Source: Trinickia fusca
GTDB lineage: Bacteria > Pseudomonadota > Gammaproteobacteria > Burkholderiales > Burkholderiaceae
Reading direction: 5' to 3'
Assembly: GCF_003628145.1 (NCBI RefSeq)
Contig: NZ_RBZV01000001.1
Span: 508,299 to 572,298, forward strand
Length of the DNA stretch: 64,000 nt
Shown here: one piece after another, positions 39,020 to 48,208 of the stretch
How positions within the stretch are numbered: the stretch's first letter is position 1
Layout of the letters: the number at the start of each line of letters is the position of its first letter
The notes under the pieces: model-generated
Seen by the model: the letters and a program-made list of their open reading frames with translations, nothing else
The model's database searches: none
What the model was told of the DNA's origin: nothing
Made by a program: the position numbers and the translations under genes

Positions 39020-40030
39020 ATGAATTTCCAGGGAAAATTGACGAAATCAACGGGTAGGCGCGTGTCCGTCGCCCCGATGATGGATTGGACCGATCGACAT
39101 TGTCGTTACTTCCATCGCCTCATCTCGCGCGACACGTGGCTGTACACCGAAATGGTCACGACCGGCGCGCTGCTGTTCGGCGATGTGGCACGCCATCTCA
39201 CCTTTACGGCCGAAGAGGCGCCTGTCGCGCTGCAGTTGGGCGGCAGCGAGCCCAATGACCTTGCGCGCGCCGCCAAGCTCGGCGAGCAGTGGGGCTACGA
39301 CGAGATCAACCTCAATTGCGGTTGCCCGTCCGAGCGCGTGCAACGCGGCGCATTCGGCGCGTGCCTGATGAACGAGCCGCAACTCGTGGCCGATTGCGTG
39401 AAGGCGATGCGCGATGCGGTGACGGTGCCCGTCACGGTCAAGCATCGCATCGGCGTCGATGCGGTCGAAGACTATTCCTTCGTGCGCGACTTCGTCGGCA
39501 CGGTGGCGCAAGCCGGCTGCGACGTGTTCGTCGTGCATGCGCGCAATGCGATCCTCAAAGGCTTGTCGCCGAAAGAGAACCGCGAGATCCCGCCGCTCAA
39601 GTACGAATATGCGTACCGTCTCAAGCACGACTTTCCGTCGCTCGAGATCATCATCAACGGCGGCATCAAGACGCTCGACGAAGTCGAGGCGCACTTGCAG
39701 CACGTCGACGGCGTGATGCTCGGTCGCGAGGCGTACCACAACCCGTACGTGCTGGCCGACGTCGACACACGTTTCTATGGCGCTGCCGGCCCCGCCAAGA
39801 CGCGCGAGCAGATCGAGTCGGAGCTCATCGAGTATTGCGCTGCCGAGCTTGCGCGCGGCACGTTCCTCGGCGCCATCATGCGTCACGCGCTGGGGCTGCA
39901 CCGGGGCGTAGCCGGCGCCCGCGGCTGGCGTCGCGTCCTCTCGGACAGCAAGCGTCTGGCGGCGGCCGATCTATCGATCTTTGATGAAGCGCGCAGCCAT
40001 TTGCGTGAATCTTCAGAAATTATCGATTGA
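39020..40030 (+). CDS. dusA: tRNA-dihydrouridine(20/20a) synthase DusA
   Basis: This 336-residue FMN-dependent enzyme reduces U20/U20a in the tRNA D loop with NADPH. It has a TIM barrel with SVAPMMDWTDRHCRYFHRL at the N-terminus, INLNCGCPSERVQRGAFGA carrying the catalytic Cys, VTVKHRIGVD, and INGGIKTLDEVEAHL plus GVMLGREAY for FMN phosphate binding, followed by a helical RNA-binding domain. The C-terminal extension is DusA-like. Directly downstream is a tRNA-His gene, 92 bp from the stop. A close dusA-tRNA neighbourhood is seen in other proteobacteria; the functional link is not established. Confidence 0.95.
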   Translation: MNFQGKLTKSTGRRVSVAPMMDWTDRHCRYFHRLISRDTWLYTEMVTTGALLFGDVARHLTFTAEEAPVALQLGGSEPNDLARAAKLGEQWGYDEINLNCGCPSERVQRGAFGACLMNEPQLVADCVKAMRDAVTVPVTVKHRIGVDAVEDYSFVRDFVGTVAQAGCDVFVVHARNAILKGLSPKENREIPPLKYEYAYRLKHDFPSLEIIINGGIKTLDEVEAHLQHVDGVMLGREAYHNPYVLADVDTRFYGAAGPAKTREQIESELIEYCAAELARGTFLGAIMRHALGLHRGVAGARGWRRVLSDSKRLAAADLSIFDEARSHLRESSEIID

Positions 40031-40058
40031 GGGGCTATGCAAACCCAAATCGAATTTG

Positions 40059-40064
40059 TATAAT
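40059..40064 (+). promoter_or_regulatory. -10 element of tRNA-His
   Basis: Perfect TATAAT 58 bp before the tRNA, directly preceded by TTTG. No good -35 at the standard distance. It is the best candidate for a tRNA-His promoter. Confidence 0.55.
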
Positions 40065-40121
40065 CTCGCTTCTTCGTTGGTTGGTAAGCCTGATTCGGCA
40101 AGCCAGGCAGCAAGATTCAGT

Positions 40122-40198
40122 GGTGGCTGTAGCTCAGTTGGTAGAGTCCAGGATTGTGATTCCTGTCGTCGTGGGTTCGAGTCCCATCAGCCACCCCA
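40122..40198 (+). tRNA. tRNA-His (GTG)
   Basis: Acceptor GTGGCTG pairs with CAGCCAC. The discriminator is C73 (40195), and the upstream G at 40122 is the encoded G-1 that pairs with it, the hallmark of tRNA-His. The anticodon loop TTGTGAT gives anticodon GTG. CCA is encoded (40196-40198). A strong terminator follows. Confidence 0.97.
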
Positions 40199-40206
40199 AA
40201 ATTCCG

Positions 40207-40241
40207 AAAACGGCACTGGAGTTGTTCCAGTGCCGTTTTTC
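40207..40241 (+). terminator. Terminator of tRNA-His
   Basis: Perfect 14-bp stem AAAACGGCACTGGA / TCCAGTGCCGTTTT (40207-40220 / 40226-40239), loop GTTGT, followed by T residues. Confidence 0.92.
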
Positions 40242-40375
40242 TTTGTGGCTTCACAATTCAACGCGATCGCACTCGATGACGTGCGCCTGTCGCGCGATGG
40301 TACGATGCCTCGACTGGTAGTAAAAATAGTGACTCGCGCCGCCATTTGCGGCCGGAGTCGAGCACAGGAAAGCGT

Positions 40376-40798
40376 ATGAGCAAGCAAAAGATCGATCCCA
40401 AACTCGAGCAGGCACTCACGCGTGGCGACCTCGCTATGCGGCAAGCAGATTCGGCCCGCGCCACCGCGCTCCTGCGCGCGCTCGGCAAGATGGTCGTCGA
40501 CGCCTGCGAGACCATCGGCGTGGAGGCATTCACGTCGATCCCCGATGGCGACCGCATTTACGACCCGGACCAAGGCATCTGGCCGCAGACACTGTTGCTT
40601 TCGCTCGATGGCCCCGTCGAGCAAGCCGATCCCGACGAGCTGCGCAAGATTTGGCTGCTCGCCAACACGACTGCCACGACGTTTCGCGTTGAATGGCAGC
40701 GTGCCGACGGCAAGGTCGGCCGCTACGACGGACGCCCGCTCGAGACGGTCGCGTTTCTGAGCGACGTCGACATTCCCTGGAGCGACGACGAAGTCTGA
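40376..40798 (+). CDS. Hypothetical protein of unknown function
   Basis: The product is 140 residues, soluble, mixed alpha/beta. It has an N-terminal helical part (LEQALTRGDLAMRQADSARATALLRALGKMV) and a C-terminal strand-rich part (TTATTFRVEWQRADGKVGRYDG). The ATG at 40376 follows AGGAAAG. It sits between tRNA-His and the NodIJ-type exporter, convergent with the latter (23 bp apart). Such proteins recur in Burkholderia-type genomes by my recollection, but I know of no assigned role. Confidence 0.7.
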   Translation: MSKQKIDPKLEQALTRGDLAMRQADSARATALLRALGKMVVDACETIGVEAFTSIPDGDRIYDPDQGIWPQTLLLSLDGPVEQADPDELRKIWLLANTTATTFRVEWQRADGKVGRYDGRPLETVAFLSDVDIPWSDDEV

Positions 40799-40821
40799 CG
40801 CGCACGAACGGCGCCGACGCC

Positions 40822-41667
40822 TCAGCGCATGAGTCGGCGCCTGAATAGCACGGCGCACACGAAAAACGGCACGATCGCGTAAGCGACCAGCACCGCGACG
40901 TGCAGCCAGACATGCGCCACAGGCCGCCCCAGCATCGCGGGTCGAATGAGCTCGACGGCATGGGCGAGCGGCAGCAGCCACGCCGCTTGCTGCACGGCCC
41001 CCGGCAGCTGCGCGAGCGGAAAGAACACGCCTGACAGCAGCAGCATCGGCGTCAGCACCAGTGTCTGATAGAACATGAAGAAGTCGTAGGACGGCGCGAG
41101 CGCCGTAACGACCATTGCGAGACTCGCGAACGCGACACCGGCCAGCACGATCACGGGCAGCGCGACGAGCATCGACGGAAAATGGGCGTAGCCGAGCGCG
41201 CCCGCCACGAGCATGATGGCCGCACCCGATAGTACGGCCTTGCTGCCGGCCCAGATGATCTCTCCGGCCACGATGTCGCCAAGGGTCAGCGGCGTGTGCA
41301 TGATCGCCTCCCAGGTGCGCTGCACGTGCATGCGCGAGAAGCCCGAATACATCGACTCGAAGCTTGCCGACATCATGACGCTCGAGGCCACCGTGCCGGC
41401 TGCAAGGAACGCGATGTACGACACGCCGTCGACGTGTCCCACCATGAGCCCGAGTCCAAAACCCAGACCGAACAGGTAGATCATCGGATCGGCCAGATTG
41501 CCGAACATCGACGCGAGCGCGAGCTTGCGCCAGACGAGGTAGTTGCGCCGCCATACCGCAACCCAATTCGTCGCGTTGGCCGGCAGCGCCAGCGCCGCGC
41601 GATGGGGTGCCGCGGAGCGTTCGGCGTCGTGCTTGACGCGAGTCTCGTAGGAAGAACGGGCATCCAT
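40822..41667 (-). CDS. nodJ: ABC-2 type transporter permease, NodJ-like
   Basis: This 281-residue protein has six predicted membrane helices and belongs to the ABC-2 permease group. The sequence matches the NodJ type: [39 protein letters not shown] at the N-terminus and the [22 protein letters not shown] coupling segment. NodIJ export lipochitin oligosaccharide in rhizobia; homologues are widespread in non-nodulating Burkholderiaceae, where the substrate is unknown. It lies 20 bp downstream of the ATPase gene, on the same strand. Confidence 0.85.
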   Translation of the reverse strand: MDARSSYETRVKHDAERSAAPHRAALALPANATNWVAVWRRNYLVWRKLALASMFGNLADPMIYLFGLGFGLGLMVGHVDGVSYIAFLAAGTVASSVMMSASFESMYSGFSRMHVQRTWEAIMHTPLTLGDIVAGEIIWAGSKAVLSGAAIMLVAGALGYAHFPSMLVALPVIVLAGVAFASLAMVVTALAPSYDFFMFYQTLVLTPMLLLSGVFFPLAQLPGAVQQAAWLLPLAHAVELIRPAMLGRPVAHVWLHVAVLVAYAIVPFFVCAVLFRRRLMR

Positions 41668-41687
41668 GTGCGTTGCACCTATGCGAT

Positions 41688-42602
41688 TCAGTCTTGCATC
41701 TCGCGGCCCGTCAGCCGCAGGAACACGTCTTCGAGATTGGCGGGGCGATGGACGTAACGCAGCCCCGTGCGGTCTGCCAGCCGCGCATGGACGGGTTCTG
41801 CATCGCGCACATAGCAGAACAGCGTCTCGCCACTGATTTCGGTACGCACCGCGAACGGCGCGAGCTCGTCGCGCAGCGTGGCCGGCGACGCACCATAGAC
41901 TTCAATGACGTCGCACCCGATTTCCGACGCGATGAGCTCGTTCGGCGCGCCTTCGGCAATCTTGCGCCCTTCTTCGATGATGCACAGCCGGTCGCACAGC
42001 CGCTCGGCTTCTTCCATGAAGTGCGTCGTGAGCAGAATCGTCTTGCCGCGGGCAAGCAGCGAACGCAGACGTTCCCAGATCAGATGGCGCGCCTGCGGAT
42101 CGAGTCCCGTCGTAGGCTCGTCCATGACGAGCACGTCTGGGTCGTTGATGAGGGCGCGAGCGAGCGTCAGGCGCCGCTTCATCCCACCCGACAATTCGCC
42201 CACACGCGCCTCGGCCTTGCTCTCGAGCCGCGCAAAATCGAGCAGTGCCGGGATCATGGCCCGAGCCTTGCTCGTCGATAAACCGAAGTAGCGTCCGAAG
42301 ACGATCAGGTTCTCACTGACCGTGAAATCGGGGTCGAGATTGTCGAACTGCGGCACGACGCCGACGCGCTGCCGGGCAAGGCGTGCTTGACTCGGAATGG
42401 TCTGTCCGCACAGGGCGATTCGCCCTGCGTCGGGCTCGGCGAGACCGAGCAGCATGCGTAACGTCGTCGTCTTGCCGGCACCGTTCGGGCCGAGCAGACC
42501 GAAGCATTCTCCAGCCCGCACATGAAACGAAAGGCGATCGACGACGGCTCTACCGCTGTAGTGCTTTTCGACTTCGAGAAATTCGATGGCGTGATTCGAC
42601 AT
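41688..42602 (-). CDS. nodI: ABC transporter ATP-binding protein, NodI-like
   Basis: This 304-residue ATPase has Walker [10 protein letters not shown] (residues about 38-46), signature [16 protein letters not shown], Walker [17 protein letters not shown] and the H-loop [16 protein letters not shown]. The C-terminal domain ([19 protein letters not shown] onwards) and the overall wording match NodI. It pairs with the permease gene immediately downstream. No nod biosynthesis genes (nodABC) are present in the window, so an oligosaccharide or lipid-linked substrate other than Nod factor is likely. Confidence 0.88.
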   Translation of the reverse strand: MSNHAIEFLEVEKHYSGRAVVDRLSFHVRAGECFGLLGPNGAGKTTTLRMLLGLAEPDAGRIALCGQTIPSQARLARQRVGVVPQFDNLDPDFTVSENLIVFGRYFGLSTSKARAMIPALLDFARLESKAEARVGELSGGMKRRLTLARALINDPDVLVMDEPTTGLDPQARHLIWERLRSLLARGKTILLTTHFMEEAERLCDRLCIIEEGRKIAEGAPNELIASEIGCDVIEVYGASPATLRDELAPFAVRTEISGETLFCYVRDAEPVHARLADRTGLRYVHRPANLEDVFLRLTGREMQD

Positions 42603-42830
42603 GGGCGTTGGCGCATCGTGGTCGTGCGGGGCCGGGCCATTCTAGTGCATTGGCGGCGCGGGCAGCGTCGTCTCACTCGGCACGGACAGGCCGTCGCGAA
42701 TGGACCGCCTCCGTGCGTGTGCGAGCAGACGAATCTAGGCGTTTTCCTTGCCTTGCCAGCCCGCTTGCAGCGCAGCATGATTCCAACGAACACATGAACG
42801 TCTGCGATCGACGCGGACAGGGAGACCCTG

Positions 42831-43331
42831 ATGGCAAGCTATAACAAGATTCTGCTCTGCTACGACGGTACCCGTGAAGGGCGTAAGGCCCTGCGCGTTG
42901 GCGCCAACCTTGCCCTCGATCTGAAAGCCGAAACGCACCTGTTGTCGGTGGTCGATATGCGTACGAGCATTGCGCAAAGCGCCGGCTTGCTGACCGACGT
43001 TGCCTGCAGTCGCTTCGAGGAGGCCGCGCGCGAAATCCTGCAGGAAGGTGTCGACTGGCTGACCGAGCGTGGTGTGACGGCCCATGGGCATTTCGCGTTC
43101 GGTCACCCGATCGACGAGATCGCCAATCTGGCCGAACAATTGAAGGTCGATCTCGTCGTGGTCGGCCATCGCGCGCGCAGCGGGCTGTCGCGATGGTGGA
43201 TGGGTTCGGGCAACACGCCGTTGCTCGACCGCGTCTCGTGCAGCATCCTGGTGGCGGTGTCGGCGCCCCATGAGGCCGAGGAGACGACGGAAACCTCGAG
43301 TACGCCTGCGAACGCAGGGTCGGACCGCTGA
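42831..43331 (+). CDS. Universal stress protein (UspA family)
   Basis: This 166-residue single-domain Usp protein has the opening YNKILLCYDGTREGRKALRVG and the ATP-binding loop region VVVGHRARSGLSRWWMGSGNTPLLDRV, followed by CSILVAV. The loop deviates from the canonical G-2x-G-9x-G(S/T), so nucleotide binding is uncertain. A short Glu/Thr/Ser-rich tail ends the protein. It is divergent from the NodI gene and convergent with the DUF2939 gene (18 bp apart). Confidence 0.9.
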   Translation: MASYNKILLCYDGTREGRKALRVGANLALDLKAETHLLSVVDMRTSIAQSAGLLTDVACSRFEEAAREILQEGVDWLTERGVTAHGHFAFGHPIDEIANLAEQLKVDLVVVGHRARSGLSRWWMGSGNTPLLDRVSCSILVAVSAPHEAEETTETSSTPANAGSDR

Positions 43332-43349
43332 GCCGGTGCCGCCGTCACG

Positions 43350-43961
43350 TCATCGATTCAGATCGACGGCGGCAAGCTTCCATGAGAACCAGCCGTAGCG
43401 CTCGAAGATCGCGCTATAGCGCTGGTGTCCCCCACTGTCTTCATACGTGACCACGAATTCGTCGAACGAGCGGTACCCTGCGCTCGTTCGCGGTGACGGC
43501 TTGTGTTCAGCCTCGGGCGCGGCGGACTCGGTGGACGACTGAGCCGACTCTCCGCGTGGCGCGCCGGAAGTCGCATCGCTCGGTGGCGCTGGCGGTGTTT
43601 CGCCGGGCTCGCCGCGCGGCGGCAAGCCATTTAGCAGCGCCGCGACACCGTCGGGCGTCGCATAGGCGTCGACGAGCGGACTGATCAGCGCCATTCCCAC
43701 CAGTGCCCCGATTGCAGCCAGCGGATGCTCGCGCTTTTGTGCGTCGACGCGGCGCATCAGCAATTCGGTGACTTGTTCCTTCAGGCTCACGCGCAGCGAT
43801 GGGTAATCGACATACCGATCGACCATCACCGCATCGCGCGCGTCGGCCGCTTGCTTGAGCCGATGAAGCACGAGATAGGGCGTGGCATACGTGTAGCCCG
43901 CTACGGCGAGCGCGGCGATGATCAACAGCGCGATAAGCCGTTTTTGAGAGCGGTGGTTCAT
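43350..43961 (-). CDS. DUF2939 domain-containing protein
   Basis: The product is 203 residues. A single N-terminal membrane helix (RLIALLIIAALAVAGYTYATPYL) is followed by the DUF2939 domain (LHRLKQAADARDAVMVDRYVDYPSLRVSLKEQ), a Pro/Glu/Ser-rich linker and a C-terminal RSFDEFVVTYEDSGG beta segment. It is predicted to sit in the inner membrane facing the periplasm, with unknown role. The frame is open to 44045; the ATG at 43961 places the helix at the N-terminus. It follows the small gene downstream of lexA on the same strand. Confidence 0.8.
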   Translation of the reverse strand: MNHRSQKRLIALLIIAALAVAGYTYATPYLVLHRLKQAADARDAVMVDRYVDYPSLRVSLKEQVTELLMRRVDAQKREHPLAAIGALVGMALISPLVDAYATPDGVAALLNGLPPRGEPGETPPAPPSDATSGAPRGESAQSSTESAAPEAEHKPSPRTSAGYRSFDEFVVTYEDSGGHQRYSAIFERYGWFSWKLAAVDLNR

Positions 43962-44045
43962 AGCGAAACAGCGTTGGCTGAGGGCAGGTGCGACGACGAT
44001 GGCCGCTGCGGTGCGAACATCGTAGCAGGGCCGGGCGAGGCTCAC

Positions 44046-44384
44046 TCAGCCCAATTGCGCGGTGCGCACGCCGGCACGTTCCTCGTCGATGCAGCGATCG
44101 ATCATCTTGCATACGGCGTCGATGGTTCCGACGAGGATCACACGCGACGCACCGTGATAGACGCGCACGGGCGCGCGCCGCGCCGGCTCGGAATGGAGAG
44201 CGCTGTTCAGCGACACGCGCGCAAACGCCGGCAGTGAGGAGGGCTGCTCATCGGCGCCGGGTTCGCGTTCGACGGCGATGTTCGGCGCCGCCAGCGCATC
44301 GAGCGGCGGGCAGGGCAGCAAGCTCCGCAGATGGCGCAGCCGGCCGAAAGGGCGTAACGGCATGAGGCGGGCAAGACGGTTCAT
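44046..44384 (-). CDS. Unknown protein encoded directly downstream of lexA
   Basis: The product is 112 residues: a basic, Leu/Arg-rich N-terminus (NRLARLMPLRPFGRLRHLRSLLP) and a C-terminal part with VYHGASRVILVGTIDAVCKMIDRCIDEERAG. The ATG at 44384 follows GGAG. It starts 19 bp after the lexA stop on the same strand, so it is probably read from the lexA promoter and could be SOS-induced. I do not recognise the family. In other bacteria the slot after lexA often holds a cell-division inhibitor or error-prone repair gene, but no such similarity is visible here. Confidence 0.55.
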   Translation of the reverse strand: MNRLARLMPLRPFGRLRHLRSLLPCPPLDALAAPNIAVEREPGADEQPSSLPAFARVSLNSALHSEPARRAPVRVYHGASRVILVGTIDAVCKMIDRCIDEERAGVRTAQLG

Positions 44385-44403
44385 GGCGTCTCCGGTGTGA
44401 TGG

Positions 44404-45051
44404 TCAGAATTCGGTCGGGCGAATGAGCCCCACCGCGATGCCTTCGAGCGCGAAATCGGCACTGCCGGCTGCGACGAAGATGTTTTCGTAATCGGGGTTT
44501 TCGGCGATCAGTTCGAGACCGTTGGGCCGGCGCTTGAGACGCTTGACCGTGACGTCGTCCCCGAGCCGCGCGATGATGATCTGCCCGTCCTTCGCCTCCG
44601 TGCGCTTTTGCACGGCCAGCAAGTCGCCATCGAGGATGCCTGCGTCACGCATCGACAGCCCACGCACCTTGAGCAGGTAATCGGGCTTGCTCGAGAACAG
44701 CGCGGGATCGCACGCATAGTGTTGCGAGATGTGCTCCTGCGCCAGGATCGGGCTACCGGCCGCCACGCGCCCGACCAGCGGCAGCGACAGCTGCATCAGC
44801 GCCGGATGCGGCAGCGTGAGCTGGCGTGGCATGTCGTCCAGCGCGAGCAGGCGGATGCCGCGGGATGCACCGGCCGCGAGTTCGATGACGCCTTTGCGGG
44901 CGAGCGCGCGCAGATGCTCTTCGGCCGAATTGGCCGAGCTGAATCCGAGCGCGGCCGCGATTTCGGCGCGCGTCGGCGGGAAGCCGCTGTGCTCGATCGA
45001 CTGGCGGATCAAATCGTAGACCTGCTGCTGTCGTGCGGTGAGTTTGGTCAT
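44404..45051 (-). CDS. lexA: LexA repressor
   Basis: This 215-residue SOS repressor has an N-terminal winged helix (residues about 1-65; [27 protein letters not shown]) and a C-terminal self-cleaving peptidase S24 domain. The cleavage site is Ala98-Gly99 (GRVAAGSP), with catalytic Ser133 ([14 protein letters not shown]) and Lys170 (DDVTVKRL). RecA-filament contact triggers autoproteolysis and induces DNA-repair genes. The ATG at 45051 is chosen because two LexA boxes lie directly upstream (45059-45074 and 45079-45094), giving autoregulation. The longer open frame to 45168 would run through them. Confidence 0.97.
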   Translation of the reverse strand: MTKLTARQQQVYDLIRQSIEHSGFPPTRAEIAAALGFSSANSAEEHLRALARKGVIELAAGASRGIRLLALDDMPRQLTLPHPALMQLSLPLVGRVAAGSPILAQEHISQHYACDPALFSSKPDYLLKVRGLSMRDAGILDGDLLAVQKRTEAKDGQIIIARLGDDVTVKRLKRRPNGLELIAENPDYENIFVAAGSADFALEGIAVGLIRPTEF

Positions 45052-45058
45052 GGAGCCA

Positions 45059-45074
45059 CTGTATGGATAGACAG
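45059..45074. promoter_or_regulatory. LexA (SOS) box 1
   Basis: CTGT-ATGGATAG-ACAG, a perfect match to CTGT-N8-ACAG, 7 bp upstream of the lexA start codon. It must mediate lexA autorepression together with box 2. Confidence 0.9.
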
Positions 45075-45078
45075 GTTG

Positions 45079-45094
45079 CTGTATTTTTATACAG
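45079..45094. promoter_or_regulatory. LexA (SOS) box 2
   Basis: CTGT-ATTTTTAT-ACAG, also perfect and with the AT-rich core preferred by LexA. Its centre is 20 bp from that of box 1, so both dimers bind nearly the same DNA face. A TTGAAA on the minus strand (45111-45106) is a possible -35. Confidence 0.92.
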
Positions 45095-45263
45095 TATCGA
45101 ATGGATTTCAAGTAAACGATGCGACCCCGCAGCGCATCGTCGCACCTTCCCTTAGCAGAAAAACTCATAAAAAAATGATCATTTATTATTTTTGGAGATA
45201 AGAGCCGTTGGCTAGACTGGCCCCATTGTTCTGGCGTAGTCGATGCGAAACGGAGAAAAGAGA

Positions 45264-46316
45264 ATGGTGAATCGGGGTGGGCTCGCTGTTTGGCGCGCCA
45301 AGTCGAAGTTCGTCGCCCATGCCGCGGCGGCCGTGGCGCTCGCGGCCGTCACGACCTTTGCGGCAAGCACCGCGGCACATGCGGAAACGACGTTGCTGAA
45401 CGTATCGTACGATCCGACGCGCGAGCTTTATCAGGACATCAACAGCGCCTTCTCGGCCTCGTGGAAGGCGCAGACCGGCGAGACGGTCGCGATTCGGCAA
45501 TCGCATGGCGGCTCGGGCGCGCAGGCCCGCTCGGTGCTCGATGGCTTGCAAGCCGACGTCGTGACGCTGGGCCTTGCCTATGACGTCGACGTGCTCGCGG
45601 ATCGCGGCCTCGTCGGCAAGGACTGGCAACAGCGGCTGCCCGAGAACGCCGCGCCGTACACGTCGACGATCGTGCTGCTCGTGCGGCACGGCAATCCCAA
45701 GCACATCAGGGACTGGGACGACCTGACCAAGCCCGGCATCTCGATCGTGACGCCGAATCCGAAGACCTCGGGCGGCGCGCGCTGGAACTATCTGGCCGCC
45801 TGGGCCTATGCACTGCACCGGCCGGGCGGCAGCGAGGCGAGTGCGAAGGCGTTCGTCACCCAGCTTTACCGCAATGCCGGCGTGCTCGATTCGGGCGCGC
45901 GCGGCGCGACCACGAGCTTCGTGCAGCGCGGCCTGGGCGATGTGCTGATCGCGTGGGAAAACGAAGCGTTTCTCGCGCGCAAGGAGTTCGGCGCGGACCA
46001 GTTCGACATCGTCGTCCCGTCGGCCAGCATTCTCGCGGAGCCGCCCGTGGCCGTGGTCGACAAGGTCGTCGACAAGCACGGCACGCGCAAGCTCGCCGAG
46101 GCCTACCTGAAGTTCCTGTACAGCGACGAAGGGCAGCGCATCGCGGCGCGCAATTTCTATCGCCCACGCTCGGCCAGCGTGCCGACCGATCTGACGGGCA
46201 AGTTTCCGAAGCTGAAGCTGTACACCGTCGACGATACGTTCGGCGGCTGGACCAAGGCGCAAAAGACCCACTTCGCCGACGGTGGCGTATTCGATTCGAT
46301 CTATCAGCCGCGCTGA
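45264..46316 (+). CDS. sbp: Sulfate ABC transporter substrate-binding protein
   Basis: The product is about 350 residues. After a Tat-like or Sec signal peptide (ending AAHA-E, residues about 25-40) it has the sulfate-binding protein signature [51 protein letters not shown] and the [19 protein letters not shown] segment. It captures periplasmic sulfate for the permease CysTW-CysA encoded downstream. An ATG lies at 45243, but the ATG at 45264 has GGAG eight bases upstream and is preferred. The AT-rich stretch at 45165-45205 between lexA and this gene is a likely CysB target. Confidence 0.94.
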   Translation: MVNRGGLAVWRAKSKFVAHAAAAVALAAVTTFAASTAAHAETTLLNVSYDPTRELYQDINSAFSASWKAQTGETVAIRQSHGGSGAQARSVLDGLQADVVTLGLAYDVDVLADRGLVGKDWQQRLPENAAPYTSTIVLLVRHGNPKHIRDWDDLTKPGISIVTPNPKTSGGARWNYLAAWAYALHRPGGSEASAKAFVTQLYRNAGVLDSGARGATTSFVQRGLGDVLIAWENEAFLARKEFGADQFDIVVPSASILAEPPVAVVDKVVDKHGTRKLAEAYLKFLYSDEGQRIAARNFYRPRSASVPTDLTGKFPKLKLYTVDDTFGGWTKAQKTHFADGGVFDSIYQPR

Positions 46317-46433
46317 CTTTGAGCGAGCGGCATCCGGCAGTCCGACGTTGCACACCCAGATGATGAGAGCCCCCGCGCGCGGCCTGACCAGGCTGCGCGA
46401 CGAGGCCGATCGATTGACCCTGAAGAGCCCAGC

Positions 46434-47309
46434 ATGACGACGTTCTCCTTCCGTAAGCCGAGTGCGCTGCCCGGTTTCGGCGCGACGTTCTCGGTGACGG
46501 TCACGTACCTGAGCCTGATCGTCCTGATCCCGCTCGCCGCGGCGTTCGCGAAAGCGGCCACGCTCGATGTCGCCCAGTTCGTCGCGGCAGTCGCGTCGCC
46601 GCGCGTGCTCGCGTCGTACCGCCTCACGTTCGGCGCCAGCGCGCTCGCCGCGCTGATCAATGCCGTGTTCGGCCTGCTCGTCGCCTGGGTGCTCGTGCGC
46701 TATCCGTTCCCGGGCAAGCGTCTCGTCGATGCGATCGTCGATCTGCCGTTCGCGCTGCCCACGGCAGTGGCCGGCATCGCGCTGGCCGCCGTGTACGCCG
46801 GCAACGGCTGGATCGGCCAATGGTTCGCGCCGCTCGGCGTGAAGATCGCGTTTGCACCGGCCGGCGTGCTCGTCGCGCTCACGTTCATCGGCTTGCCGTT
46901 CGTCGTGCGCACCGTGCAGCCCGTGCTCGAAGACTTCGAGCGCGAGCAGGAGGAAGCGGCGGCGTGCCTGGGCGCGACGCGCGCGCAGACGTTCTTGCGC
47001 GTGATCCTGCCCGCGCTCGCGCCGGCGCTCTTGACGGGCATCGCGCTCGCGTTCGCGCGTGCGCTCGGCGAGTACGGCTCGGTCATTTTCATCGCCGGCA
47101 ATATCCCGATGAAGTCGGAGGTGACGTCGCTGCTGATCGTCACGAAGCTCGAGCAGTACGACTACGCCGGCGCAACGGCGCTTGCCGTCGTCATGCTCGT
47201 CACCTCGTTCGCGATGCTGTTCGTCATCAACGCCTTGCAATGGCACTGGCAGCGCCGTACGAGCCGCGCGCCCGCGCTCACGGAGCGTACCGGGGAGGTG
47301 CGCCGATGA
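46434..47309 (+). CDS. cysT: Sulfate ABC transporter permease CysT
   Basis: This 291-residue inner-membrane subunit has six helices and the EAA coupling loop EEAAACLGATRAQTFLRVILPAL. Together with CysW it forms the sulfate/thiosulfate channel. It starts 117 bp after sbp and its stop overlaps the cysW start (ATGA at 47306-47309), indicating coupled synthesis of the two permease subunits. The first helix (SVTVTYLSLIVLIPLAAAFAKA) and PFALPTAVAGIALAAVYAGNGWIG are family-typical. Confidence 0.95.
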   Translation: MTTFSFRKPSALPGFGATFSVTVTYLSLIVLIPLAAAFAKAATLDVAQFVAAVASPRVLASYRLTFGASALAALINAVFGLLVAWVLVRYPFPGKRLVDAIVDLPFALPTAVAGIALAAVYAGNGWIGQWFAPLGVKIAFAPAGVLVALTFIGLPFVVRTVQPVLEDFEREQEEAAACLGATRAQTFLRVILPALAPALLTGIALAFARALGEYGSVIFIAGNIPMKSEVTSLLIVTKLEQYDYAGATALAVVMLVTSFAMLFVINALQWHWQRRTSRAPALTERTGEVRR

Positions 47310-48196
47310 ACCGCTTGGCTATTTCCGTGAACGAGGCAGAGCAGGCGAGCCGCGCCCACGTTCCGCTTCGGTCGCGTATGGTTCCCCACCTCGTGCGTTG
47401 GGGGCTGACCGGCGTCGCGCTCGTGTTTCTCGCGCTGTTTTTGGTCGTGCCGCTGGTGGTCGTCTTCGATCAGGCGTTCGCCAAAGGTGTGCGCTTTTAT
47501 CTGGCTGCGCTCGCCGACCCCGACGCACGGGCGGCCATCGCGTTGACGCTCGGCGTGGCGCTGATCGCCGTGCCGCTGAACCTGGTATTCGGGCTCGCGG
47601 CGTCATGGGCCATCGCCAAGTTCGAGTTTCGCGGGCGCGCGTTGCTGACGACGCTGATCGACTTGCCGTTCTCGGTGTCACCCGTCATTTCGGGCGTCGT
47701 CTACGTGCTGTTGTTCGGCGCGCAGGGCTGGCTCGGCCCGTGGCTCGAGGCGCACGACCTGCAGATCGTCTTCGCCGTGCCCGGCATCGTGCTTGCGACG
47801 ATCTTCGTGACGTTTCCCTTCGTCGCGCGCGAGCTGATTCCGCTGATGCAGGCGCAGGGCAGCGACGAGGAAGAGGCCGCGCGCGTGCTGGGCGCGTCGG
47901 GCTGGCAGATCTGGCGTCGCGTCACACTGCCCAACGTCAAGTGGGGGCTGCTGTACGGCGTGATTCTTTGCAACGCGCGGGCGATGGGGGAATTCGGCGC
48001 CGTGTCGGTCCTGTCGGGACATATCCGCGGTCAAACCGATACGATGCCGCTGCACGTCGAAATGCTCTACAACGATTACAACTTCGCGGCTGCTTTCGCG
48101 GTCGCGTCCGTGTTGGCACTGATCGCGCTCGCGACGCTGGTCCTCAAGCTCGTTGCCGAGCGGCGTCTGGCAGCGGCCATGCAGGTTCGAGGGTGA
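47306..48196 (+). CDS. cysW: Sulfate ABC transporter permease CysW
   Basis: This 296-residue second membrane subunit of the sulfate importer shows DLPFSVSPVISGVVYVLLFGAQGWLG and the coupling motif EEEAARVLGASGWQIWRRVTLPN. The open frame extends back through cysT, but the ATG at 47306 overlapping the cysT stop is the genuine start. The N-terminal 30 residues are a soluble extension before the first helix. cysA follows 12 bp downstream. Confidence 0.95.
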   Translation: MNRLAISVNEAEQASRAHVPLRSRMVPHLVRWGLTGVALVFLALFLVVPLVVVFDQAFAKGVRFYLAALADPDARAAIALTLGVALIAVPLNLVFGLAASWAIAKFEFRGRALLTTLIDLPFSVSPVISGVVYVLLFGAQGWLGPWLEAHDLQIVFAVPGIVLATIFVTFPFVARELIPLMQAQGSDEEEAARVLGASGWQIWRRVTLPNVKWGLLYGVILCNARAMGEFGAVSVLSGHIRGQTDTMPLHVEMLYNDYNFAAAFAVASVLALIALATLVLKLVAERRLAAAMQVRG

Positions 48197-48208
48197 AGGA
48201 ATAGGGAG

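Noticed and set aside
45095-45263. Possible riboswitch upstream of the sulfate operon
   Set aside because: No SAM-riboswitch-like stem set is visible; the region is explained by the lexA promoter and an AT-rich probable CysB site.
45186-47246. 686-residue minus-strand open frame opposite sbp-cysT
   Set aside because: Antisense shadow of the sulfate operon with extreme Arg/Glu/His content and no motif.
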